NCBI GenBank assembly: GCA_003342815.1
Contig: PTEX01000145.1
Coordinates: forward strand, 372,154-436,153
Source: Eudromia elegans
Taxonomy: Eukaryota; Chordata; Aves; Tinamiformes; Tinamidae
Reading direction: 5' to 3'
DNA: 64,000 bases
A model generated the notes under the pieces. It was not told where the DNA came from and did not search any database. It saw only the letters and a list, made by a program, of their open reading frames with translations. This document shows, piece after piece, positions 39,521 to 49,898 of this stretch. How positions within the stretch are numbered: the first letter of the stretch is position 1; each line of letters opens with the position of its first letter. Both the position numbers and the translations under genes were made by a program.

Positions 39521-39612
39521 TGTACCAAGAAAATTCCTGACAATCTGATACCCACTGAATCCATCACATATTGTCTTGTTTATATCAGATTGTCATGTGG
39601 TTCACTTGGACA
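39521..39612. repeat. Extended imperfect hairpin with a perfect 13-bp inner stem
   Basis: TGACAATCTGATA (39538-39550) is the exact reverse complement of TATCAGATTGTCA (39583-39595), with a 32-base loop. Outside an 8-by-9 internal loop, TGTACCAAG (39521-39529) pairs with CTTGGACA (39605-39612) with one bulged base. The 92-base fold could be a microRNA-like precursor, a relic of a palindromic or miniature inverted-repeat element, or chance. No recognised family matches. Confidence 0.55.
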
Positions 39613-39807
39613 TATTTTTAAATGTTATGTTGAGATACTAATATGTGGATAACTTGAAAATGTCTGTCTCCTGTTAAAAAAAAATGCTAAAAGTAAATTG
39701 GTCCATTTTCACAACCCACATCACAAATCAAAAAAAAAAAAAAATCCTGAACAGATTTACAGATTTATGTATTCTTGATTACATTTGCATAGATTGCACA
39801 GTGAAGC

Positions 39808-39829
39808 ACTCTAGAAGGACTCTAGAAGG
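39808..39829. repeat. Perfect 11-bp tandem duplication
   Basis: ACTCTAGAAGG occurs twice, directly adjacent and identical. Confidence 0.85.
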
Positions 39830-40194
39830 ACAAAAAATGGCAAAGTCTTTAGGGGCTTTGTCAACTACTACAAACCCAATATCAAAACCACTTTTAAGTT
39901 ATAGAAGTTTCCCTTTTGAGAAAAATAAAGTCCAACTTTTAAAGACTAATAATTGGCAAAAGGTTCAAAAGAATTTAAAAGGACTACTTTTTGCGTTATT
40001 TCTGCAAAGCTGAATGCGAGGACGAGATTGTAATGTCTTCACCCTTCCTCTTCATGTCTCTGTGTTACTGTTGCGTATTTTGAAAAAAAAACAAGAACAG
40101 AGAGGATTCCTCCTATACCTGCATTCCTCCTATTTGACTTAGCTGAGCCTTCTAAATTACAATTCCAGTTGCTGTAGATTGCCTTTGCAATCAG

Positions 40195-40224
40195 TGGATG
40201 GAGACAAACACTGGATGGAGACAA
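40195..40224. repeat. 13-bp direct repeat, 17-bp period
   Basis: TGGATGGAGACAA occurs twice, separated by ACAC or a four-base spacer. Both copies are identical, consistent with recent local duplication. Confidence 0.8.
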
Positions 40225-40661
40225 GTACCACTTCAGCCCAGTGAGATTTAGATAAGATAGATGACATAGGATTTACTTTCTATTTCCATGTTGCTGCTTA
40301 AGTTAAATTGTATGAATCCAGAGCAGAATCCAAACCTTACTTAGCACCAGCTTATATACTGGTCCAGTCATGGACTTGAAAGGATGTTGTGTGTGTACTT
40401 AGAAATGAGTTGCAGTTAGATTGTGGAAGTGATCAAGGGAATATCAGCTGAAAACAGATGCCATACAGTTTGTTGTAGCTGGCAGTAACATACAGTCACC
40501 TCGACATCTTTAACGATGAATTGGTTAGCAATGGAAAGGCAAAGAGGGAAGGGATAAACTTTGAGATTTTTTCTATTTGCATGCTTTTTTGGAGGGTTTC
40601 TATTCTGCAAGGTCTCTTTAATGGGATGTATTATGTTACCAAAAAGATGTAACATAAAACA

Positions 40662-40699
40662 TCTTTTTTTCTTTTTCTTCTTCTTTTTCTTCTTCTTTA
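40662..40699. repeat. Polypyrimidine tract, CTT-rich
   Basis: T runs interspersed with CTTCTT units. The minus strand would encode only lysine, which explains the lysine-rich start of the minus frame 40416-40703. It is low-complexity and not coding. Confidence 0.85.
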
Positions 40700-41867
40700 T
40701 CAATAGTTTACTAATTAATTTTGCCTAGAACTGAAAGGAAGGAAACATTGTTATTTTAAAAGTGCAGGTGTTCAAATGTATCTATGCTCCTCATTCATTT
40801 ATGAATGGTCAGAAAGATATTTTGCCAATTCTGTGTGCGTATGTGCATAGATGTATGCATATATGGGTTTGCTTCTACTTATATGTATACTCTAATATAT
40901 TGCTGTATTCAGGTGTATTTATAAGAAAAGCTATTGGCTGAGTTTCTGAAATAGGGATGTACATAACAACCGCTCCTCACAGTGACTACTTCCCAGAATT
41001 ATACGTGTTTACTTCAAGCAGGGAAAAGACAGTAATAGTTAACAACTCACAGCGGATATACAAAAAGCCTTTTCTCAGAGAAGATAGTTTTGAGAGAGGT
41101 AGTCTTAAAGGAGCCTTTGTTTTTCTTCTCTAATTGCCCAATCAAAGATCTCAGCTTGAGCCATCCTACCTACTTGCTGAGAATAATGATCCTAGTTGTC
41201 TCTGTAACTTGCTTCATTTATTCGTTACTAACATATTCCTTTAGTGGCAACTGTGGAAAGTTTTGTTTAGACCCAAAGGCCAATGTTCCCACTGTAGGGA
41301 ACTATAAGACTCTTGATTCATACTTGATTGGATTGCTGTGTCACAGGAACAGGAAATGGATTACTGTTAAAAGAAGAGACCAGAGCCGTGTCAAATATAT
41401 TTAAATGGAAAGAACATTTATTTTGTAATATCATTGTTGCTTTGGGTACAATTTGAGAAAGTAAATTTCTAAGAGTACTGTAAGCCTAGGAGGCACTGGA
41501 AAATCAGTTTTCTGCATGCTTCAAAAGAACCCTCAAAAGAATTTAAGAAATTAATCCCAGCTTCCCTGAAATGATCTACAGAAGGTTGTCATTAAGATAA
41601 CTTATGATTTGTTGAAATGCACAAATATCTGGCAAGCCAATATAAAAGTCTTTGAGGGGAAACATTAAGGGATTCTACTTGTAGCAAAATATTAAACTCT
41701 TGGCACAAAGGAAAGCAGAAGAGAGTCATTTCACAGCTGCATTTGTCAGGCTTTGGTTTCAGCTTACACTAGTTGTAACTAAGCATGCAACCTGCAGGAG
41801 CAAGCTTAGAGATTTTCTGCTATAGGCATTTGAAGTTGTTCTCTTCATTTCATAGTCAGACTTTCTA

Positions 41868-41942
41868 TACATGCACACACTCTCACATACACACACACTT
41901 CCCAACCCAGCTACTTCCCAACCAGTTATTTCTGTTATTTCT
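41868..41942. repeat. CA-rich stretch followed by short tandem direct repeats
   Basis: An interrupted (CA)n stretch is followed by ACTTCCCAACC at 41897-41907 and again at 41913-41923. After that come two adjacent copies of GTTATTTCT (41925-41942). Three different slippage-type duplications lie within 75 bases. Confidence 0.75.
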
Positions 41943-43163
41943 GCAAACCATTAGTCCATAATTTTTAACCTCTTGCAGGACACTGGGCTGGACAGATTTC
42001 AGGATTCCACGGCCTATCTGCCTATCCCATAAAAGCGAAATGAAGATTAACTATATTTAAAGTACTTCTTAAAGGTTTTTCCCTAGTCTGTTCTTTGATT
42101 TTTGCCACACATTTTGTCTTCTATAGTATGCCCAAAGCAAGATTAATTTTTTAATTCATTTTCCTTTAATGTTAGGTCTTGAACACAAAATGGCCTGAAG
42201 TTCAAGAAGTACCAAATTAGCAGTGGGGCAGACCTAGATGTATGAAACCTCTTAGGTATCTTGCTATATACACCCAACAAGTATAACTATATCCTGAGAA
42301 TGAAGGGTTCCTCTAAGCAATAAAGATGAATTTTCTCTGTAATTGTACGACTTTGCATCTTGACAATCTGGGAAACTTTCTTATAGATAAATTACCAGGC
42401 TCTATTTCCTTGGTCTGACCAAGCTATACAGCCTGAACTGATAAAGGTAGCGAATTTGAAAAAAAGGTAGAGACTTTGAAACATATTCATACTACTCAGA
42501 TCTTGAGGTCAATGAAGACTAGGCAAATGCATACCAAATATGTATATGTGACACTATACCAAATGTAACCTAGTACAACCATAAGGACAGTTACATATAA
42601 TATCTGCGTGCTTTCAGCACCAATTTCTCTAATTTTTGAGAGTACTAACTAGCAGATTCTCTTTAGTCACATCTATCTGTTTGTGCTAGTAAATAAAGGC
42701 GTAATACAGGACATATGTGCCCTGAAATCATACTCCTGAGCAAGATAGTCTCATGAGATGTATTGATTGTCTTTAGTGAATCATCAGAGCAGGCAGTTTG
42801 GGAAGGAATGCTACAAACCCTTCAGAAACTGCCACATTTATTCCTGCTCTGCTATAAACACTGGTACAAGATGAGAAAAGAAGATATGTGACTGCAGAGT
42901 GATGCCTGTGAAATGACTGTTTTGTATGACTAAGTCTGTCTGAGGAATATGTTCCCCTTGGGTAAAATTTGGCCAGGTTTAAAGCATGCAGAGGAAATCT
43001 GCATCCTTCGCAGCTTCTGCTCAGAGTCCTACCAACGAGTAATGTTGACCATTAGTTAGTAAAAGAGATTCATTTTGAGTTCTCATTAGTTCTGTCTCCA
43101 ACTTTAATTCTTCTTTTGCATATTTAGCCCTGTTTCCCTCCTCACACAGCTACAGAAGCCTTG

Positions 43164-43169
43164 GTGAGG
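43164..43169. repeat. Target-site duplication, left copy (GTGAGG)
   Basis: The six bases GTGAGG directly precede the LTR boundary and recur exactly at 43520-43525 after the other boundary. A 6-bp duplication is the size made by alpharetroviral and class II (ERVK-like) integrases. Confidence 0.88.
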
Positions 43170-43519
43170 TGTTGCCGACTTGCATCAGCAAGCCCCACTG
43201 GTTGCCAGACTGGGCTGAGGTTACCCCTGCCTCAGGGCCGTTGAGCAGAGACACCAATATGAGGATGCAGCAAATGGACGCATTTATTGCGTCGTTTGAT
43301 CTTCATTTATACTACCAAAAAACGTGGAAACTCACCTAATGCCCAATCAGGAGGCTAGGTTCTGCTTTTTACCCTGTATGGCTATGCCCTGTGGTTCGTA
43401 AGCTCTACCTGACTTTCCGTAACATCACGAGATCTTCCGAACGCCATGTTCTATCTACTTACACTAAGCCTATGTCACACTAAGTCCTCTACCTTATTTG
43501 ACTCTAGGATTTTCCCACA
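43170..43519 (-). mobile_element. Solo LTR of an endogenous retrovirus, class II / alpharetrovirus-like
   Basis: On the minus strand the 350-bp element begins TGTGGGAAAATCCTAGAG and ends AAGTCGGCAACA, so it has the TG...CA ends of an LTR. A perfect 6-bp target duplication flanks it. The parts in order are: a U3 region, a TATAAA box (plus-strand 43306-43311), the poly(A) signal AATAAA only about 18 bases further on (43283-43288), then CCTCATATTGGTGTCTCTGC and a U5 of about 80 bases. The close TATA-AATAAA spacing and the following CATATTGGTGT parallel the avian leukosis virus LTR (AATAAACGCC...CACATTGGTGT, from memory). No internal retroviral sequence is adjacent, so this is a solo LTR left by LTR-LTR recombination. 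The intact duplication and many surviving CpGs suggest a fairly recent insertion. The exact family is not known to me. Confidence 0.9.
43277..43293 (-). promoter_or_regulatory. Poly(A)-signal hairpin inside the LTR
   Basis: GACGCA and TGCGTC form a perfect 6-bp stem whose loop presents AATAAA (minus strand GACGCAATAAATGCGTC). Several retroviruses place the poly(A) signal in a hairpin near the start of R to modulate its use. Here the structure is visible directly, but any function is inferred. Confidence 0.6.
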
Positions 43520-43525
43520 GTGAGG
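43520..43525. repeat. Target-site duplication, right copy (GTGAGG)
   Basis: Exact second copy of the sequence at 43164-43169, immediately after the LTR's plus-strand right boundary (CCCACA). Confidence 0.88.
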
Positions 43526-44844
43526 AATATGTTCCCATTTTATATAAAACTATGAATCTGCCCTGCCTGGCACTGGGCCACACCTGCAACTGGTAGCAGC
43601 ATCACTCACATCCACCAGGCTGAGAAAGAAAAACTCTGGGATTCAGTTTGGTGGCCTGGAAAGGAGACTCCCTTTTTTTCCAAAGTTCAGCTAATTTGGT
43701 ACTTCTTAACACACACCACCAATGTATATATCAGGCAGGTCATATACCGACAAAAATGTAATGACAGAGAAATGAGATTACTCTGGGAAGATTCATGCTA
43801 TAAAAATAGAAGTAAAACAGTAGAAACAGAAAAATAAGTGCTGTGTGTGCGCACATGTGTCCAAGTGGCAGAAGAAAATATAGCCAAAATACTTAATATA
43901 TTGCATAATTTACAGAAATATTCTACAGGAACATGCAGTAAAATTTGCAGATCTGACAGTAGCAGTCCTCTAGTGGAATAATTTTTAGTGAGATCATTTG
44001 AAGTTATGAATGAGAAACTGGAGTGTTTCTTACTTCCAGATGGAAGAGCCTGCACACTCAAAAGGCTACACTTTCAAAACTACAGTCATCTACATGTGCT
44101 GAACCCCTATAAAACAAAATTAATTTATTAATTTGTGACAAATGTAGAATATCTTCAAACTTGCCTTTGTGAATTATATATTTTAAGAATATTAATTCTG
44201 CTCTCTTTTGAATGGAAATCTACTCATAAGGAGTATTAATTCCTGTACTGTATGTACAACTTTTCCTTTCAGATTGGTAACTGCTATCATCTTCCTCTCT
44301 TTACATGTCTCCAGTTAAACATGGTTTAATAAAGTAATTTATTTCACATGGATATATATATCTGAACTTGAAGCTATTTACAAGTATTGTTGCAGAATAC
44401 CTGATTTCCCTGGCATTGAGGGACTGCTATTTTCAATAGACAGCTCCTGAGTGCTAGTGTAGAGATATTTTATACTTTGACACAATACACTGAAGAGAAA
44501 TAACGGCATGAACAGCTGGCGAAGATTAATTTTGTGTACAAGAAAGTGGTATTGAGCACATATCGAGCGGTTAAAGGAACAGGAATGTTTGGCAAAGAGT
44601 CATTTACCCAAGTTATTTGAGAAGGAAACAAATAAAAAAAAAAGTTAACAGCTTTGGCCTCATGATGCTTTGCTTCAGTTGTAAATTATAGAATGAAAAT
44701 AGATGGAAGTGATTCTCTAGGTTTCATTTTTTTCCTGATGTTACTATTTATTAAGGAAACACAGTATCTTACTCAGCTGTGCACTGCTTCCTTTGAGTTT
44801 CTTTAGCTTGCCAACAGGATATCTTGCAAGATAACCTCAACTGA
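43526..44844. other. Gene-free stretch between LTR and CR1
   Basis: No recognisable gene or repeat. An 87-codon minus frame at 43798-44061 has no known similarity. Confidence 0.55.
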
Positions 44845-45035
44845 AAGATTTAGACCGGATGTAAGGAGAAACTTCTTCCTCATGAGTGCAGTCAAGTGGT
44901 GAAATAAGTTACCCAGGGAGGGCATGTAGTCTCCATCCCTGAAAGTTTTCAAGACTAGACTAGATAAAGCCCTGAAAACTCATCCTGGTCTTGTAAATGA
45001 GGCTGCTTTGAGCAATCTGAATGTGAATTGCCCTC
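44845..45035 (+). mobile_element. Older CR1 LINE fragment, end of ORF2 and 3' UTR
   Basis: The plus strand follows the CR1 3' part in order. AGATTTAGACCGGATGTAAGGAGAAACTTCTTCCTC encodes a relic of the NLR.NF block. TTACCCAGGGAGGGCATGTAGTCTCCATCC corresponds to the LP.EVVESPS block. CTGAAAGTTTTCAAGACTAGACTAGATAAAGCCCTG corresponds to the FQ..LD segment. GAGGCTGCTTTGAGCA then matches 3' UTR sequence. The typical terminal ATTCTATG repeat is not clear, so the 3' tip is eroded. Orientation is opposite to the 4690 and 48761 copies. Confidence 0.88.
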
Positions 45036-48000
45036 TGCTACCCTGAGTCAACAGAAGTCTGAGGAACTAAATCTGTTTGCTCTAGCTCGAACTGTAATTT
45101 TTGGCACATGACAAAAGAGTTACTAAGCATATGTCTATGATATTTCATACTAGCAAGAATTATAGGATCCTATAGATAATACTGTTTATTATGAGATTAT
45201 ATAAAATGTTTAATTCTTCTCAGAGATTAACTCCCTTTAGGAAGCAAGTCCGCAAAGCTTTAGCAGCACATTAGGAAATTAATTCAGCAACAGATACTCT
45301 CCGGCTCTCATATCGGAAGAAAAGCACCACTCAGCACCATTCACAACTGTTTTCCAGCACACTGAACCAAAGAAGCTTGGAAAAAAAAATACCAAGTTGA
45401 TTCGTTAAACTCAGTTGGATGGATTGTTTCTTGTGCTTTCAAAGAGCAAGAGGGAGAAATTTGAAAAGCGCACCTAAGAATTCAGTGCAGCCTCATATGA
45501 AACATAAATATTTCGGATCGTTATGCTTTTTGAAGCAAAATTACTTTGTACAAAAAAAGATTTTTTTTCTTTTTGATAGATATTTTTCTAACTTTGTGTT
45601 AATAGATACTATTTACATCTTTTTTATGCTTATTTGACACCTAATTTGAACCTCCTAAATGCCGTTCAGTTTTTCATGTTGAAAAAAAATGCTGGTCTTT
45701 GCATAGTCTTTGTCATCTATTGACTTCGAAAGAGAAGAGCAAGAATGGAAAAAATATACAAATCTTGCAAACTGGAGTAGTGGTCATTCATCTGCTGAAG
45801 CCAATGCAAAGCATGTTTCACATCTCAGTGATTTTCATCCTTTGCTACCTATGCAAGAAATAATAAAGGAAACATTTTGTACTAATAGAATGTGATGAAA
45901 ACAGATAAAAATATTGATATTAAAAATTAAAGATTAAAGATAATTAACAATTCTCTAACTTCTCAGAATAAAAAGAGGTATTTATTAGTAGAATGAGCAG
46001 GAAGAGAACTACTCTAATAATGGTTTCTTGTTTTACTTTTATAACTTTCTAAAAAAAAAAAAGTATTATTTTCATCACAAGTAGACACAGTTATTTCCAT
46101 ACCTACTTTCTTGTGATGACAAGTTCATTATTACTTTTAAATTGAATTCAGGATAGAAATAAAAATAACACTAGCATTCAGCTTTTCACTTTTCATATTT
46201 GGTATCCATCTGACAAAACATTTCTATATGATTTCTAGGCTTCTCTGGCTCAGTGGTAATACTTCTAGCTCTTGGAGAATAAATTATTAACATACTTCTT
46301 TTTCATTTGGTCGTCACAATAAAACAAAGGAATAACTTCTGTGTTCCTACTGTTCTACATTAAAAAAACAATTTTATAATGATATCAGTCCTATTAAGTA
46401 CTGAGTGTTGTATCATCTTTTATTCAGTTAAAAAGTGAGTCCCAGAATGCACTAGATTTTTTTCTTTTTTCTCCCTGTTGTTTCTGTCAGCACATTAACA
46501 CGAATATAAAACTACACAATAAAATGCTCTTCAGAAAAAATAATGAGTGTGTTTGTTAGCTATGATGTGTAAAACTGCCATTAGGAGCTTGTATAATGAG
46601 TTGGTAAATTCATGCAATATACAGGTCTTGGACCTGTAGAAAATGTTAATATCTTCTTTTAGAAAGGCCAAGGAAAATCATTGCTTAGGAATATCATTGC
46701 TACAGACATAGTTATCTCTGTTTTCCTTCTGTTTTTTTCAGGTCTTTCCCGAGGCAGGATTGAATCATGATGTGCTGGTCCTAAGTAGGAGGAGATAAAA
46801 TGACAATCTGAGATTTACGTTTGAGTTCTTTTGGCACACTTTGTCAATAATATAAATTCAGAGATATAGGTTAATTACATTGGCATGCAAAGCAAAGAGT
46901 GGATATGTTTTAAATAAATCTTGAGAAAACACAGAATATTTAAGTATCTTGTTCACAAAGGAGAATAATGACTTGGGTGTTTTAGAATACATATTATCTC
47001 TCTTCCTTTAGACTTGGTAGAATAATGTAACATATTTACAATGAGTTGAAAAAAAAGGCAGAAAAAGTTATCTATGCTTATCTCATCATACTAAATAGCA
47101 ATAACATGAAACCTTGCATATAAAGAATATCATATCATAGTACCCTGGAGCATAAAATTTGATCTTAAAATTCACATCATATTTAGAATTGATGAAGCAA
47201 ATTAAGTAACTGAAGAAATGCAACATGATCAAGGTTATAGACTTTTTGTTCTACATGCTCATTGGCATATTCAGGTCTAAGTATCCAAAAAATCCATTGA
47301 TTTTTAGATTCTTTCATTCTTATTAATTCTTGGTTTTAATAATCTAGGTTTTACATTTTGACAAGATCCTACAAAGGTCATATAGTCGAAGCTGTGGAGT
47401 TTTAAGAAAGTTGCCTAAATATAATTCAGATTTTCTTAGGAAATGAATACATATGTGACCTCCATGCTGAAAGAAAACTGTAATGTAGCTTGTTTAGAAT
47501 TAGTGACTTGAATTGGTTTTCACAGTGCTGCTCTTCTTCTGTTGAATAATAGGAAATGTCCTCCAAACTCTATTTGTATTGCTGCTCTAAACCTAAATGG
47601 AGATTTTTAAATGTGTATTTAAAATATTGTAAGGAATGGTACGGTGTTAAGCCCCTAGAAAAGAATATCTAATTCATATACAGTGACTACCTACGTACAT
47701 GATGATATTTACATTCATTTGATCACTTCTGAGATTATCCATAGTTATTTTAATGAGTTTTTAAACACTTTCTAACTTGGAAAAAGCACAAAAAGTAACC
47801 AAAGCAGAATAACCTTAAATTGAGTGTCAAGTTCTATAGTGACAAGAAAACCTCTGGCATGCTATCTGATCAGGAGCTGAATAAATCTTTTAACAGCTTT
47901 AAAGAAAAAACACTGCTGGCACATTCTGTTCTGGAGAACACTCCCACTCTCTTGCATGTACTTATCAATAGTATCATAATAATATCATCCTAATAATTAT

Positions 48001-48760
48001 ATTTTCTATAAGAGGAACTAGAGAGGTGTCAGATCTTTGCTTTCCTTTCAAAATATAATACTAATTTCATAACATTAAGTCCATTTCTACCTCACAGAAG
48101 GCAGATTAATTTTTCATTCTGGACCTAATTTTCAGATTATAAGACCATGTACTAATTTTCAAGAGATTTGGAAAGAGCCTCCTTTGTGTCAAAGATATTC
48201 TTTGTTCCTTTAAATGCTCTAGAAGGGAATGTTTCTGTGTGTTTTTAATCTGGTTCCGTAGCTTTAATTGACAAAGATATGATTTTGATACAAATCGACA
48301 TCTTAGAGCAATGCTAACAATTGACTTTTTATGTCTAAATTCACTCCAGCATGTGATTAACTACAGACTATCTTACCCAGAAAGCTTTCTTATAGGACAT
48401 TTGAGTGTCCATCCAGTTCCCTTTTGTTTTCTATTCTGGAGTGATTTGGTACTTGAATGATATGACTTCTGGTAAGAGGATCTTCTGGTGCAGAAACTAG
48501 AGCATGAACTGTACAGAGCTTAAAATCTTTAAATCTGTAAAACTTTCAAATTATTGTGAGCTGTTATAAAAGATTCTCTGTTTTGTTCTTAGCTTTGTTT
48601 AGCTTTCTGCATTCTCTGAAAATGTTTTAATTATGGTACTACATTTTGGTTTTCTACTAAACATCTTGGATCATATAGAAAAATATAAAAAATATAGACT
48701 AGTATTTGCTATGGTATATATAGACTAATTTGCTATGGTATAAATAAAAATCTGAAAATT
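45036..48760. other. Gene-free AT-rich stretch
   Basis: No recognisable gene. An A12 tract lies at 46051-46062. A phrase near 47371 (TACAAAGGTCATATAGTCGAAG) faintly recalls a CR1 3' end but is too short to call. Immediately before the next CR1 piece lies a 2-copy tandem duplication (48692-48741). Confidence 0.55.
48692..48741. repeat. Two-copy tandem duplication, about 26-bp unit
   Basis: ATATAGACTAGTATTTGCTA plus TGGTAT is followed by a near copy lacking two bases (ATATAGACTAATTTGCTA plus TGGTAT). It lies 20 bases from the terminus of the CR1 copy at 48761. Confidence 0.85.
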
Positions 48761-48935
48761 TCACAGAATCACTGAATAGTTGAGGTTAGAAGGGATCTAC
48801 AGATTTCATATATTCAAACACTCCTGCTTAAGCCAGAATCAACTAGAGCAGGTTGGACAGATCGTTTTCCAGTAGAGCTTTGAATATCCCCAGATATGGA
48901 TACTCTAAACAACTTCAGCTACCAAAAAATTATAG
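48761..48935 (-). mobile_element. Older CR1 LINE 3' fragment
   Basis: It starts with the antisense CR1 terminus TCACAGAATCACTGAATAGT, then GAGGTTAGAAGGGATCTACAG. Then follow CTAGAGCAGGTTGGACAGATCG and TTTGAATATCCCCAGA, matching CTAGAGCAGGTTGCACAGGATCG and TTTGAATATCTCCAGA of CR1. It is more diverged than the 4690 copy and no coding frame survives. The 5' limit is approximate. Confidence 0.9.
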
Positions 48936-49872
48936 TCTCAACTTGCTTCTGACTTTTTGTCCATGGGCTGTCAAAAAATGAACAAAACCTGGTTGTTTAA
49001 ACTGATAATAGAAAATAGGGAGAACAAGCAGTAAGGATCATGGAACAATAAATCTCGCTGTTCATATCCTCATGTTAAGTAATTATTCATTCAGTTGCAA
49101 AGCAGCTAAAAGACAACAGTAGCTCTGCCTTACACATGTGTGTGGGAAGGAGGGGGGAGTGTGTGGGTATGTGTGCAGGCATTCATGCAGACATGTTGAT
49201 TTACCTTTCTATATTTGTGCACTTAGAGACATACAGTTCATTTATAAAAGATTTCTAAATTCTAGTCCTGTGAAAGCTTCATTGAATAAACTGCTGTTTA
49301 AAGATTTAGTGTTGTGTGCCTTGCTAATCTTGTTCTAAAACCTCTTGTCAACAAAAAACATTTCTCCTCCCAAACCAGTTAAGTGTCTATTTTGCTATAG
49401 ATCTGTATTATTTCCCCCTTAAAAACTTAGGTCATTCATTTTGATCTCTTGCATCTACAAGGAATGTCTAGATGACATTTCCATTTCTAGCAGACAGAGA
49501 CTGGTCCTATCAGTAACACCCAAACATTTGAAGGGAAGTTTCATCCTGAATGTTGCATTTGAAGTCTGCTTGAGGGACTCTTCACTAAAGATAAACATAG
49601 TGTGCAGAAAAATAAGAGTTCTAAAACATAGATGACTTTTTAAGTGAATTGGGCTTTTTAATTTGGAATTTCAACCACTGAAATTGTGCTAGTTTTGTAG
49701 GTTGTCTTTCCAAATTAAATCCAATAGCTTTTGGACAATTTCAAAGTAAAAAATTTGTATTTTTTTAAGTATATTAGTATGCAAACGAAATTTGTCAGAA
49801 CCAGACTTTTAACATAATCTCATATGGCAGAATTTGAAATTAGGTGTGTATGACTGGTATGTTATGAGAGTG

Positions 49873-49898
49873 CTGCTAACTACATCTGCTAACTAAAT
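49873..49898. repeat. Two-copy tandem duplication, 13-bp unit
   Basis: CTGCTAACTACAT is followed by CTGCTAACTAAAT with one mismatch. A third, weaker copy (CTGTAAATTAGA) may follow. Confidence 0.75.

Larger units (their letters stand above)
38960..39620. promoter_or_regulatory. Candidate conserved non-coding block (speculative)
   Basis: Two higher-complexity parts flank an A-rich tract (39114-39144). The first is 38960-39105, with CAGCTCCATCAGCCGACAAA and GGGGACATGATGAAGCTCTG. The second is 39290-39620, with GTGACCTCAAAAGTCATGG, TAATCGCTAATTGG and the hairpin listed separately. The mixture of homeodomain-type and nuclear-receptor-type motifs is suggestive of enhancer sequence but not diagnostic. 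Confidence 0.22.
36421..43163. other. Gene-free AT-rich stretch
   Basis: No recognisable gene. It contains A-rich and CTT-rich low-complexity tracts (39114-39144, 40662-40699), small tandem duplications (39808-39829, 40195-40224, 41897-41942), and a candidate conserved block with a hairpin (38960-39620). Open frames of 95-109 codons at 39684-40013, 40416-40703 and 41090-41404 run through homopolymers or lack known similarity. Confidence 0.55.

Noticed and set aside
47371-47395. Faint CR1 3'-end phrase (AGGTCATATAGTC)
   Set aside because: Only about a dozen matching bases and no terminal repeat; too short to call.
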